DNA of 64,000 nt, taken from Nonomuraea soli (GTDB lineage: Bacteria; Actinomycetota; Actinomycetes; Streptosporangiales; Streptosporangiaceae). The notes beneath the pieces were generated by a model. That model saw only the letters and a program-made list of their open reading frames with translations. It was not told the origin of the DNA and made no database searches. The DNA is taken from assembly GCF_013761175.1 (NCBI RefSeq), contig NZ_JACDUR010000001.1, positions 620,001 through 684,000 of the forward strand. Direction: 5' to 3'. Below are positions 44,533 through 52,762 of this stretch, piece by piece (the first letter of the stretch is position 1; the number at the start of each line of letters is the position of its first letter). A program made the position numbers and the translations under genes.

Positions 44533-45417
44533 ATGGCCGACGAATACTGGCGGAACGGGCAGCCGCGGCCGTCGCGGCATGGCCCGGACTGCCCGGAGTG
44601 CGCTCTCGCACTGGCGTCGATAGGGGTCCTGGAGCAGGAGATCGCCCCGCCGCCGCGCTTACGCGAGGCGGTGCTGTCCAAGGCCGGGCGTGTCAGGCCG
44701 CCGGCCAGGCCCGAGGTCGTCGAGGCCGCGGTGCCGTACGCCGCCCAGCTCGCCCTGATGGACGAACTGCTCGCGGAGCTGAGCGAGGACGAATGGAGCG
44801 CGCCGGTCGTCAAGCACGGCACGGTGCGCGGCATGGTCGAGCACCTGGCCGCCAACGACCGCCCGGTGGCCGCGCTCATGGGCGTGCCGGAAGGCCCGTG
44901 GCCCCGCTTGTGGCGCGGCCAGGCGACCACGCTGCTCGAACGGTTCTCCCGCAACGCCGGGCCGCTGCTGGAGGTCGAGGTGGACCTGGCGGGCCGCGCA
45001 CCCGCCCGCGGACCGCTGCGCGCGGCGATGGTGCAACGGGCCTTCGAGACGTGGACCCACGCCGACGACATCCGCACCGCCCTGGCCCGGCCGCTGACGG
45101 CGCCCGATCCCGAGCACGTGCGCCGTATCGCCGGTTTCGGGATCCCGAAGCTGCCCGGGGCCCGCCAGGGTCCGCCGCGCGACGTCGCGGTGATGATCTC
45201 GCTGCTCGGCCCGGGCGGCGGCACCTGGACGGTCTCGCTGTCGGAGGTGCCCGGCCGCAGGGTGCCGCTGGCGCTGACGCTCAGGGCCGACGCCGTCGGC
45301 TTCTGCCGCCTGATGGCCGGACGCGTGCCGCCCGACGACTTCCCCTACGAGGCGGAGGGCCGCGCCTCGCTCGCCCACGAGGTGGTCTGGGCCGCCTCCA
45401 GGCTGGGGTGTGACTGA
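44533..45417 (+). CDS. Zinc anti-sigma motif fused to mycothiol-dependent maleylpyruvate isomerase (MDMPI/DinB-like) fold
   Basis: A protein of 294 residues. Near the N-terminus, R-HGPD-C-PE-C gives H-x3-C-x2-C, the zinc-binding anti-sigma motif, followed by PPPRLREAVL as in anti-sigma domains. The rest is an MDMPI-type domain: PYAAQLALMDELLAELSEDE, VRGMVEHLAANDRPVAALMG, MVQRAFETWTHADDIRTAL. In the MDMPI family mycothiol chemistry is typical; here the domain may sense thiol state. Its stop overlaps the sigma-fragment start (TGATG). Anti-sigma before sigma is the reverse of the common order. Confidence 0.75.
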   Translation: MADEYWRNGQPRPSRHGPDCPECALALASIGVLEQEIAPPPRLREAVLSKAGRVRPPARPEVVEAAVPYAAQLALMDELLAELSEDEWSAPVVKHGTVRGMVEHLAANDRPVAALMGVPEGPWPRLWRGQATTLLERFSRNAGPLLEVEVDLAGRAPARGPLRAAMVQRAFETWTHADDIRTALARPLTAPDPEHVRRIAGFGIPKLPGARQGPPRDVAVMISLLGPGGGTWTVSLSEVPGRRVPLALTLRADAVGFCRLMAGRVPPDDFPYEAEGRASLAHEVVWAASRLGCD

Positions 45418-45680
45418 TGGACGACCACGCGCTGCACATCCGCCTGGTGGCGGGCGACCTCGACGCCCTGGCCGAGCTCTACGACCTGCACAGCCCCTTC
45501 GTGTACGGCGTGGCCCTGCGGGTCACCGGCAGCGAGGGCCTGGCCGAGACGATCACCCAGGAGCTGTTCGCCCACCTGTGGGAGCAGCCCGGTCAGTTCG
45601 ACCCCGCGCTCGGCTCGCTGCGCGGCTGGCTGGTCTCGCGCAGCCTGCACGACGCGGCCACCCGCATCGAAGTCGGCTGA
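45417..45680 (+). CDS. ECF sigma factor fragment containing region 2 only
   Basis: A protein of 87 residues: LVAGDLDALAELYDLHSPFV, then GVALRVTGSEGLAETITQEL and FDPALGSLRGWLVSRSLHDA, ending RIEVG. This covers sigma region 2 of ECF factors and stops where region 4 would follow after a linker. No sigma4 remnant is seen downstream, where a convergent gene begins at once. Coupled to the zinc anti-sigma/MDMPI gene. May be truncated, or a natural region-2-only partner or decoy. Confidence 0.75.
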   Translation: MDDHALHIRLVAGDLDALAELYDLHSPFVYGVALRVTGSEGLAETITQELFAHLWEQPGQFDPALGSLRGWLVSRSLHDAATRIEVG

Positions 45681-46250
45681 TCAGCCCGCCACGGGGGCGT
45701 TCCAGGTCAGCACGACCTCCCTGGCGTGCTCGTGGCCCAGCCGCGAGTAGGTGCCGGTGTCGAGGCGGAAGAAACGGCCGTCGGCCGCGGGCAGCCCCAG
45801 CCACCGCGCGGTGAGGACCCGCAGGAAGTGGCCGTGCGCCACCAGGGCCACATCGCCCTCCACGTCCGTCACGCGGGCGATCACCCGGTCTGCACGTGCA
45901 CCGACGTCGTCGGCGCTCTCGCCGCCCGGCACGCCGTCGTCCCACAGGTACCACCCGGGCCTGGACTCCCTGATCACCGGGGTGGTGATGCCCTCGTAGT
46001 CGCCGTAGTCCCACTCCCACAGGTCGGGCTCGACCTCGTAACCGGTCAGCCCGGCCAGGTCCGCCGTACGGCGTGCACGTGCAGCGGGACTCACCAGCAC
46101 CAGGGCGAAATCGTGCGCCCGCGCCACCGGGGCCAGCAGCTTGGCCTGCGACTCGCCGTTGGCGGTCAGGGGCAGGTCGGTGCGGCCGGTGTGGCGCCCG
46201 TTCCTGCTCCACTCGGTCTCACCATGCCTGAGCAGCAACATCTCGTTCAT
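45681..46250 (-). CDS. Histidine phosphatase (phosphoglycerate mutase-like) family protein
   Basis: A protein of 189 residues from ATG 46250 (MNEMLLLRHGETEWSRNGRH). Catalytic RHGE with His about 9, GRTDLPLTANGESQA, VSPAARARRTADLA, and the second His in VALVAHGHFLRVLTAR. Acid phosphatase or sugar-phosphate phosphatase type; too short for a central-metabolism mutase. Directly convergent with the sigma fragment; LLM gene lies upstream on the same strand, 11 bases away. Confidence 0.9.
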   Translation of the reverse strand: MNEMLLLRHGETEWSRNGRHTGRTDLPLTANGESQAKLLAPVARAHDFALVLVSPAARARRTADLAGLTGYEVEPDLWEWDYGDYEGITTPVIRESRPGWYLWDDGVPGGESADDVGARADRVIARVTDVEGDVALVAHGHFLRVLTARWLGLPAADGRFFRLDTGTYSRLGHEHAREVVLTWNAPVAG

Positions 46251-46261
46251 GGCTCCATCAT

Positions 46262-47140
46262 CTACGTGCCGCTCAGCTCTTCCACGACGGGGGTGAACCT
46301 GTCGAGGTCGTCGTCGTAGTGCAGCACGTAGGTGGAGATGTCGTGCTCCGAGCGCCAGTGCCGGAGCTTGTCGGCGACGTCCCGCGTGGTGCCGGGCAGG
46401 ACCTGTGGCGAGCCCTCCGACCCCTGGGCGAAGCTCCACGACCGTCCGGGGCGGGCGTCGCCGACCTGGAGAACGCTGGTGCCGAGTTCCAGCTCGTCGT
46501 AGCGCTCCGCCGCGCGCAGCAGGTCGACCTTGGCCGCGAAACCCGTGTCGGCCGGGTCGGGGCCGCTGCCGTCGGGCAGCACCCGCGAGGCCAGGTTGAT
46601 CACGTCGGCCTCGCGCGCGGCGAGCTCCAGCAGGCGCCGGCCGCCCCCGCCGAGCAGCAGCCTGGGCCGCCCGGAGGGCTGCTGGCGCAGCGCCTCGATC
46701 CGGTAGTGCTCGCCGTGGAAGGTGAGGGGCTCGCCCGACCACAGACCCTTGAGCACGGTGATCGCCTCGGCCAGCCGTGCGATCCGCGTGCCCGGAGGGT
46801 CGAAGGCCAGCCCCGAGCCCGCATAGTCCTGCGCGAGCCAGCCCGTGCCCAGCCCCAGGTCCAGGCGTCCGTCCGAGAGCAGGTGCAGGGTGGCCGCCTC
46901 CTTGGCCAGCACGGCGGGATGGCGGAAGTCGTTGGCCAGCACCAGCGTGCCGACGCGCAGTGTGCTCGTGGCGCAGGCGGCCGCGGTGAGGGCGACCATC
47001 GGCGCCAGGCGGTCGCCGACGAGATGGTCGGGCACGTAGAGGGCGTCGAAGCCGGTCGACTCCAGCCGCCTCGCCTGCTCGGACCACTGCTTGGCGGAGG
47101 CCGCTGAACGCAGGACCGCCGCGAATCGGAAGCGCCGCAT
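46262..47140 (-). CDS. LLM-class F420-dependent oxidoreductase (TIGR03621-like)
   Basis: A protein of 292 residues. MRRFRFAAVLRSAASAKQWS, then TGFDALYVPDHLV, TSTLRVGTLVLANDFRHPA, HLLSDGRLDLGLGTGW and the C-terminal RDVADKLRHWRSEHDISTYV are luciferase-like TIM-barrel marks of coenzyme F420-dependent enzymes. Divergent from the PhyH-PTE-P450 operon across a palindrome, suggesting a joint catabolic or tailoring role. Substrate unknown. Confidence 0.85.
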   Translation of the reverse strand: MRRFRFAAVLRSAASAKQWSEQARRLESTGFDALYVPDHLVGDRLAPMVALTAAACATSTLRVGTLVLANDFRHPAVLAKEAATLHLLSDGRLDLGLGTGWLAQDYAGSGLAFDPPGTRIARLAEAITVLKGLWSGEPLTFHGEHYRIEALRQQPSGRPRLLLGGGGRRLLELAAREADVINLASRVLPDGSGPDPADTGFAAKVDLLRAAERYDELELGTSVLQVGDARPGRSWSFAQGSEGSPQVLPGTTRDVADKLRHWRSEHDISTYVLHYDDDLDRFTPVVEELSGT

Positions 47141-47151
47141 GCCCGGACTTT

Positions 47152-47165
47152 ACCAAGCGCTTGCT
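47152..47165. promoter_or_regulatory. Palindrome ACCAAGCGCTTGCT between LLM and PhyH genes
   Basis: Contains perfect 10-bp palindrome CAAGCGCTTG. Sits in the short gap of two divergent genes (starts 47140 and 47185), overlapping both promoters. The 13-mer TACCAAGCGCTTG is identical to 58836-58848. Confidence 0.65.
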
Positions 47166-47184
47166 ACACGCAACACTGGACGCC

Positions 47185-47928
47185 ATGCGCGATGTCACCG
47201 ACCACGAGATCGCCGCCTTCAGGCGCGACGGCTGGGTGCACCTGCCCGGACTGGTCGAGGAGGTGGGCGAGCTGCGCGAACGCGCGATCGAACGGCTTCG
47301 TGCCCGCTCCACGGCCCACCTCACGCTGGTGGACGAGGCCTTCGGCCAGAGCCGCGACGTGGCGCTGGAGGAGCGGTGCTTCGCCGGGCTGATGACCTCC
47401 TTCGGACCCAACGCCGTCCGGCTGCTGCACGGCGTGGACGCGGTGCGGGTCCAGGTCACCAACCTGCTCGTCAAGGAGCCGGGCGAGCACGGCGCCACCG
47501 AGTTCCACCAGGACTTCCCGTGGATGCCGATGGACCGCTCGGCCATGCTCACGCTCTGGGTGGCGCTCGTGGACGTGCCCGCCGAGATGGGGTCGCTGCG
47601 CTTCTACACCGGCTCGCACGCCTACGGCCTGCTCGGGCGCAGCTTCGTGCGCGAGGGCGACGACCAGATCACCGCCCATCCGTGGCTGCGGGACCTCACC
47701 CTCTCGCCGCCGCTCGACCTGGCCGCGGGCGACGCCACCGTGCACCACAGCCTCACCGTGCACGGCGCCCCCGCCAACCGGGCGAGCGGGACCCGCCTGT
47801 CGTTCACCGCGACGTACTTCGACGCCGAGACCCTCTACACCGGCGCGCCGTACAAACAGACCGACGAGCTGGAGCTCAAGGTCAACCAGCCCTTCGACCA
47901 CCCGAGGTTCCCGTGCCTGAGACCGTGA
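47185..47928 (+). CDS. Phytanoyl-CoA dioxygenase-family Fe(II)/2-oxoglutarate oxygenase
   Basis: A protein of 247 residues from ATG 47185 (MRDVTDHEIAAFRRDGWVHL). Iron triad: H-x-D in TEFHQDFPWMP (about 112) and distal His in LTVHGAPANRA (about 192), with following Arg for 2-oxoglutarate (ASGTRLSF). Ends by overlapping the phosphotriesterase-like gene by 16 bases, so the two are translated together. Hydroxylates an unknown small molecule. Confidence 0.87.
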   Translation: MRDVTDHEIAAFRRDGWVHLPGLVEEVGELRERAIERLRARSTAHLTLVDEAFGQSRDVALEERCFAGLMTSFGPNAVRLLHGVDAVRVQVTNLLVKEPGEHGATEFHQDFPWMPMDRSAMLTLWVALVDVPAEMGSLRFYTGSHAYGLLGRSFVREGDDQITAHPWLRDLTLSPPLDLAAGDATVHHSLTVHGAPANRASGTRLSFTATYFDAETLYTGAPYKQTDELELKVNQPFDHPRFPCLRP

Positions 47929-48857
47929 GAGGCCCCGTCGCCGACCTCGGCGCCACGCTCATGCACGAGCACGTCTTCGGCCTCAGCCCCGAGATCCTGT
48001 GGAACTGGCCGGACATCCCCGAGCGGCGCGACATACGGCAGGCCGCCGCCAAGCTCGACGCGCTCAAGGCGGAGGGCATCGACACCATCGTCGACCTGAC
48101 CGTGGTCGGGCTGGGGCGCTACGTCCCCGCCGTGCAGGAGGTCGCCGCGCTCACCGAGGTCAACATCGTGGCCGCCACCGGCCTGTACACCTACGACGCG
48201 CTGCCGCCCTACTTCGGCAACCGCGGTCCCGGCTCGCTGTTCGGCGGCCCCGACCGGCTGGCGGAGTTCTTCGTGCGCGACATCGCCGAGGGCATCGGCC
48301 GCACCGGGGTCAAGGCGGCCATCCTCAAGTGCGCCACCGACAAGCCCGGCATGACGCGCGGCTGCGAACGGGTCTTCCGCGCGGTGGCCGAGGCGCACCT
48401 GGAGACCGGGGCGCCGATCACCACCCACAGCAGCGAGCCGGGCGGCCTGGAGCAGCAGCGGCTGCTCGCCGAGTGCGGCGTCGACCTGACGAACGTGGTG
48501 ATCGGCCACGCGGGTGACTCCACGAACCTGGCCTACCTGGAGGAGCTGCTCGCGGGCGGCTCGTCGCTCGGCATGGACCGCTTCGGCATCGACACCTTCT
48601 GCTCCTTCGAGGACCGCGTGGCGACGCTGGTGACGTTGTGCGAGCGCGGCCACGCCGGACGCCTGGTGCTGGGCCACGACTCCTACTGCTTCAACGACCG
48701 CTTCGACGCCGACGTGGTACGCCGGCGCCATCCGGACTACCAGCTGCTGCACATCCCCCGCGACGTGCTGCCGGAGCTGCGCAAGCGCGGCGTCACGGAG
48801 GAGCAGATCACGCAGATGCTCGTCGACAACCCCCGGAGGATCCTCGGTGGACTTTGA
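47913..48857 (+). CDS. Phosphotriesterase-family metal-dependent hydrolase
   Basis: A protein of 314 residues from GTG 47913 (VPETVRGPVADLG), with GAGG upstream; GTG 47925 is an alternative. All binuclear-metal ligands appear intact: LMHEHVFG (H-x-H), AILKCATD (bridging Lys), PITTHSSEPG (His), VVIGHAGDS (His) and LVLGHDSYC (Asp). Family includes phosphotriesterases and lactonases. Coupled to PhyH before and P450 after, so likely hydrolyses an ester or lactone formed in the pathway. Contrast with the degraded family member at 25548-26471. Confidence 0.87.
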   Translation: MPETVRGPVADLGATLMHEHVFGLSPEILWNWPDIPERRDIRQAAAKLDALKAEGIDTIVDLTVVGLGRYVPAVQEVAALTEVNIVAATGLYTYDALPPYFGNRGPGSLFGGPDRLAEFFVRDIAEGIGRTGVKAAILKCATDKPGMTRGCERVFRAVAEAHLETGAPITTHSSEPGGLEQQRLLAECGVDLTNVVIGHAGDSTNLAYLEELLAGGSSLGMDRFGIDTFCSFEDRVATLVTLCERGHAGRLVLGHDSYCFNDRFDADVVRRRHPDYQLLHIPRDVLPELRKRGVTEEQITQMLVDNPRRILGGL

Positions 48858-50025
48858 CGTCTCCTCGGACTGGCACGTCGCCGCGCCGTACGGCTTCCTG
48901 CGCACGCTGCGCCACGAGCACCCGGTCTTCCACAGCGAGCACCTGGGCGCCTACGTGCTGAGCCGCTACAGCGACGTGCGCGGCGCCTACGCCGACCCGC
49001 GCCGCTTCTCCTCCAAGGGCTCGCTGACGATCTCGCGCAGCCTCACCGAGGAAACCAGGGCCAGGCTGGGCGAGCACGGCTCGTTCCTGTCGAGCTTCGT
49101 CGCCAACGTCGACCCGCCCGATCACACGCGGCTGCGCCGTTCCGTCTCGCGCGCCTTCACCCCGCGCGCGGTCGCCAACCTGGAACGACAGTTCCGCGAG
49201 CTCAACGAGCGGCTGCTCGACCGCGTCGAACCGCAGGGCAAGGCCGAGTTCGTGGCCGAGCTCGGCCACGAGCCCTCGGTCAAGCTCACCGCCCGCTTCA
49301 TCGGCGTGCCGGAGGAGGACGAGGCCTTCGTCCAGGCCAGGGTGAAGGACTGGTTCCAGCTGTTCCTGTCGCCGCAGCCGCCCGAGCGCCAGCTCGAACT
49401 CGCCGACAGCTTCCTGACCTATCTCGCCTACGTGGACCGCCTGGTCGCCGCCCGCCGCGACGACCCACGTGACGACTTCGTCACCCTGATGACCGGCAGC
49501 GAGCTGTCGCACCGCGAGGTGGTGGAGCTGATCTCCACGATCCTGCTGGGCGGCAACGACACCGTCCCCAACCAGCTCGGCAACAGCGTGCTGCGGCTGC
49601 TGCGCGAGGGCGTCTGGCCGGTTCCCGGCGACCGGCTGGCCGGAGCGGTCGAGGAGTGCATGCGCATCGACGGCGCCTCGCTCGGTTCCTTCCGCTACGC
49701 GACGGAGGACATCGAGCTGCACGGCGTGACGATCCCGCGGGGCTCGCTGGTGCTGCTGTCGACCGACTCGGCCGCCCACGACGAGACCGTCTTCCCCGAG
49801 CCGGAACGGTTCGTGATCGACCGGCCCAACGCCGACGCCCACCTGGTCTTCGGCTACGGCATCCACTTCTGCGTGGGCGCCGCGCTCGGCCGCCTGCAGC
49901 TGCGCACCGCCCTGGAGGTGCTCGGCGACCGGCTGCCGGGCCTGAGACTGGTCGAGCAGCCGGTCGTCTACCGCACCTCCCTCGTCGGCCGGGCGCTCGC
50001 CGCCCTGCCGGTGGAGTGGGCCTAA
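48847..50025 (+). CDS. Cytochrome P450
   Basis: A protein of 392 residues from GTG 48847 overlapping the hydrolase. I-helix LGGNDTVPN (acid-Thr pair shifted by one from the usual AGxDT), E-x-x-R in VEECMRIDG, heme-binding FGYGIHFCVGAALGR (Cys about 342). Bacterial class I P450 needing ferredoxin; none is beside it. Probably oxidises the same substrate family as PhyH. Its stop overlaps the convergent membrane-protein stop by 4 bases. Confidence 0.92.
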   Translation: MDFDVSSDWHVAAPYGFLRTLRHEHPVFHSEHLGAYVLSRYSDVRGAYADPRRFSSKGSLTISRSLTEETRARLGEHGSFLSSFVANVDPPDHTRLRRSVSRAFTPRAVANLERQFRELNERLLDRVEPQGKAEFVAELGHEPSVKLTARFIGVPEEDEAFVQARVKDWFQLFLSPQPPERQLELADSFLTYLAYVDRLVAARRDDPRDDFVTLMTGSELSHREVVELISTILLGGNDTVPNQLGNSVLRLLREGVWPVPGDRLAGAVEECMRIDGASLGSFRYATEDIELHGVTIPRGSLVLLSTDSAAHDETVFPEPERFVIDRPNADAHLVFGYGIHFCVGAALGRLQLRTALEVLGDRLPGLRLVEQPVVYRTSLVGRALAALPVEWA

Positions 50026-50675
50026 CGCTTGAGCAGGCCCAGGGAGACACCGCCCATGCCGGCAGCCAGTGCGGCCCAGGCGATCGCGGCGAACACGTTG
50101 CCGAGCCCGGCGAACCAGGCGACGGGGACCAGGAAGGGCGCCACGATCAGCGTGATCGCCGCCCAGGCGGGACCCGTCCTGCCGAGCAGGACGGCCACGC
50201 CCAGGATCACCAGGCCGACCAGGCCGGCGAACCACAGCAGGCCCAGCGGCGAGGTGGGCAGGTCGTTCATCTCCGCGTTGTAGAGCCTGGTCGCGGCGGT
50301 CACGTCCAGCCCCGCCTTGCTGGCGGCGTAGAGGGTGTCGTCGGTGTTACCCGACAGGGGAAGCGCCAGCGAGAAGGCCAGGATCATGCCGACCAGGCCG
50401 AGCGCGGGTCTGCCTGCGCGCGCCACGCGGGCGACGCCGAAGAGCGCGGGGATCGTCAGCACCATCGCCAGCGCGCCGATCCACGCCGACATGGGGTAGG
50501 AGCCGAGGTTGTCGTAGAAGTTCTGGACGTACGGCCGGCCCTCCTCGGTGACCCCGGGCGGGGCGGTGACCAGGAGCAGCACGAACAGCAGCGGCATCAG
50601 GAACGCCGAGGCGACCATGGCGTAGCGGGCGAAGGTGTCGGCGCCCGACCTGGACGTGGTGTCGAGACTCGTCAT
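50022..50675 (-). CDS. Multi-pass membrane protein of unknown function
   Basis: A protein of 217 residues with about six hydrophobic helices: YAMVASAFLMPLLFVLLLV first, then MSAWIGALAMVLTIPALFGV and others, ending GGVSLGLLKR. A 25-residue extracytoplasmic loop follows the first helix (PPGVTEEGRPYVQNFYDNLG). No transporter signature recognised. Similar in size and layout to the membrane protein at 62600-63295 but not clearly homologous. Confidence 0.72.
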   Translation of the reverse strand: MTSLDTTSRSGADTFARYAMVASAFLMPLLFVLLLVTAPPGVTEEGRPYVQNFYDNLGSYPMSAWIGALAMVLTIPALFGVARVARAGRPALGLVGMILAFSLALPLSGNTDDTLYAASKAGLDVTAATRLYNAEMNDLPTSPLGLLWFAGLVGLVILGVAVLLGRTGPAWAAITLIVAPFLVPVAWFAGLGNVFAAIAWAALAAGMGGVSLGLLKR

Positions 50676-50708
50676 GGCTTCAAGGTCACTCGGCCGGGGA
50701 CGGCGGGC

Positions 50709-51581
50709 ATGAGTACGCCATACTCAAAACTCGTGGAGCCAGTATCTGTGGGTTTGGTGGGGGCGGGTCCGTGGGCTGAGCTCGCGCACGCGCCGATGTT
50801 GAAGTCCGGGCCGCACACCCGCCTGGCGGGTGTGTGGGCGCGCAGGCCCGAGGTGGCCGCGCGGCTGGGCGTGCCGGTCTACGAGCGGATCGAGGAGCTG
50901 TTCGAGGTCTGCGAGGCGGTCGCGTTCTGCGTGCCGCCCGGCGTGCAGGCGGACCTGGCGGAGCGGGCGGCCAGGGCGGGCAAGGCCCTGCTGCTGGAGA
51001 AGCCCCTGGCCGACTCGCTGGAGAACGCCGAGCGGCTGGCCGGGGTGATCGCCGAGACGGGCGTCGCCTCGCAGATGATCCTCACCATGCGTTACGCGCG
51101 GGCCACCAGGGACTTCCTGGCCGCCTGCCGGTCCATCGAGCCGCTCGGCGGCCAGGCCATCAGCGTCTCCGGCGCCCTGCTCGGCGGCGACTTCGCCACC
51201 CCGTGGCGGCTGGAGCGCGGCGCGATCCTCGATGTGGCGCCGCACGTGGTCGACCTCATGGACGCGGCGCTCGGCACGATCACCGCGGTGCGCGCGCACG
51301 GCGACCCGCTGCGCTGGGTGGGGCTGCTGCTGGAGCACGAGTCCGGCGCGGTCTCCGAGGTGTCGTTGTGCCAGGCCTCCAAGGATGAAATGCAACGATT
51401 TGTCATCGTTGGCCGCGACGGCCTGGTCACCCTCGGGCACTCCGACGACGACCCGCTCGACGTCGTCGCCGAGGAGTTCGCCCAGACCGTACGGCAGGGC
51501 GGCGGCCACGAGCTCGACGCCCAGCGTGGTCTCCACCTGCAGCGTGTCCTCGCCGAGGCGGAGAGGCAGCTCTTGACGTAA
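50709..51581 (+). CDS. Gfo/Idh/MocA-family oxidoreductase
   Basis: A protein of about 290 residues from ATG 50709; GTG 50733 is an alternative and neither has a good ribosome site. NAD(P)-binding VGLVGAGPWAELAHAPML, then EAVAFCVPPGVQADLAERAA, LLLEKPLADSLENAERLAGV (EKP motif) and APHVVDLMDAALG. Sugar or inositol-type dehydrogenase; substrate unknown. The cobalamin riboswitch begins just after its stop, so the B12 operon is separate. GAGTA-N5-TACTC at 50711-50725 is a possible operator. Confidence 0.85.
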   Translation: MSTPYSKLVEPVSVGLVGAGPWAELAHAPMLKSGPHTRLAGVWARRPEVAARLGVPVYERIEELFEVCEAVAFCVPPGVQADLAERAARAGKALLLEKPLADSLENAERLAGVIAETGVASQMILTMRYARATRDFLAACRSIEPLGGQAISVSGALLGGDFATPWRLERGAILDVAPHVVDLMDAALGTITAVRAHGDPLRWVGLLLEHESGAVSEVSLCQASKDEMQRFVIVGRDGLVTLGHSDDDPLDVVAEEFAQTVRQGGGHELDAQRGLHLQRVLAEAERQLLT

Positions 51582-51599
51582 GGCCACTCCGGAGAATTG

Positions 51600-51720
51600 A
51601 TAGCGTTTGTCTGACGCGCATTGCTGCAGCGAAGTCCGGTGCGAATCCGGCGCTGTCCCGCAACTGTCATAGCCAGGTCGCCTGCCTTTGCGCTGACGTC
51701 ATCAACCCTCGTGGAAAAGG
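51600..51720 (+). promoter_or_regulatory. Cobalamin riboswitch
   Basis: Conserved core AGTCCGGTGCGAATCCGGCG (51632-51651), GCTGTCCCGCAACTGT (the B12 box, 51651-51666) and AGCCAGGTCGCCTGCC. The following CCCTCGTGGAAAAGGG hairpin lies before the binding-protein GTG and could be the expression platform. Adenosylcobalamin binding would reduce importer expression. Confidence 0.93.
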
Positions 51721-51774
51721 GTGATCCGTCGCTTCAACGCGGGTCTCTCGGTTCCAGCAGTGAAAGGACAACTC

Positions 51775-52725
51775 GTGAGACCCGTAGGAAAGGTCTTCGC
51801 GGGCCTGATGCTGGGTGCCCTCGCTCTGGCCGGCTGCGGCCAGAACAGCGCGAGCGCGCCCAGCCCGTCGGCCTCCTCCGCCACCTCGGCCGCGGCCCCC
51901 GCTCCCTCCACCTTCCCCGTGACGATCGAGGCGGGCAACGGCTCGGTCGCCATCGCCAAGAAGCCCGAGCGCATCGTCTCGCTGTCGCCGACCGCGACCG
52001 AGACCCTCTTCGCCATCGGCGCGGGCGCCCTGGTCGTCGCCGCCGACGACCAGTCGAACTTCCCCGCCGAGGCGCCCAAGACCGCGCTGTCGGGCTACAA
52101 GCCGAACGTCGAGGCGATCGTCGCGCACAAGCCCGACCTCGTCGTCGTCGCCAACGACACCGACAAGATCGTCGCCGAGCTGGGCAAGCTCAACGTGCCC
52201 GTGCTGCTGGAGCCGGCCGCCATGAAGCTGGAGGACGCCTACGACGAGATCCTCGACCTCGGCGCCGCCACCGGCAACGGCGACCAGGCGGAAGAGCTCG
52301 TCAACACCATGAAGGGCCAGCTCACCGAGCTCGCCGCGGCCGCGCAGAAGGACAAGAAGCTCACCTACTACCATGAGCTCGACCAGACGCCCTACGCCGC
52401 GACGTCGACCACCTTCATCGGCCAGATCTACTCCCTGTTCGGCCTGGAGAACATCGCCGACAAGGCGCCCGACGCCGCGGGCGGCTACCCCAAGCTGTCG
52501 GCCGAGTTCGTCGCCCAGGCCGACCCGCAGCTGATCTTCCTGGCCGATGTCAAGTGCTGCCAGCAGAGCAAGGAGACCCTGGCCAAGCGGCCCGGCTGGT
52601 CGAAGCTGTCGGCGATCAGGAACGACCAGGTGATCCAGCTCGACGACGACATCGCCTCCCGCTGGGGCCCGCGCATCGTCGACCTGGCCAAGAGCATCTC
52701 CGACGCGGTGGGGAAGGCCGCCTGA
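51775..52725 (+). CDS. btuF: Cobalamin ABC transporter substrate-binding lipoprotein
   Basis: A protein of 316 residues from GTG 51775, GAAAGGA upstream. Lipobox GALALAGCGQ (Cys about 22), then a BtuF/FecB-like type III fold: KPERIVSLSPTATETLFAIG, EAIVAHKPDLVVVANDTD, LIFLADVKCCQQS, WGPRIVDLAKSI. Downstream of the riboswitch and upstream of btuC, btuD and cbiZ, which assigns it to cobamide capture. An upstream in-frame ATG (51721) sits inside the riboswitch region and is rejected. Confidence 0.92.
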   Translation: MRPVGKVFAGLMLGALALAGCGQNSASAPSPSASSATSAAAPAPSTFPVTIEAGNGSVAIAKKPERIVSLSPTATETLFAIGAGALVVAADDQSNFPAEAPKTALSGYKPNVEAIVAHKPDLVVVANDTDKIVAELGKLNVPVLLEPAAMKLEDAYDEILDLGAATGNGDQAEELVNTMKGQLTELAAAAQKDKKLTYYHELDQTPYAATSTTFIGQIYSLFGLENIADKAPDAAGGYPKLSAEFVAQADPQLIFLADVKCCQQSKETLAKRPGWSKLSAIRNDQVIQLDDDIASRWGPRIVDLAKSISDAVGKAA

Positions 52726-52762
52726 TGCTCGCGGCCGACCGGCCCCTCCTGCGGGAGCCGCG

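Noticed and set aside
51632..51651. tRNA T-arm-like GTGCGAATCC
   Set aside because: It is part of the cobalamin riboswitch core; no cloverleaf can be folded around it.
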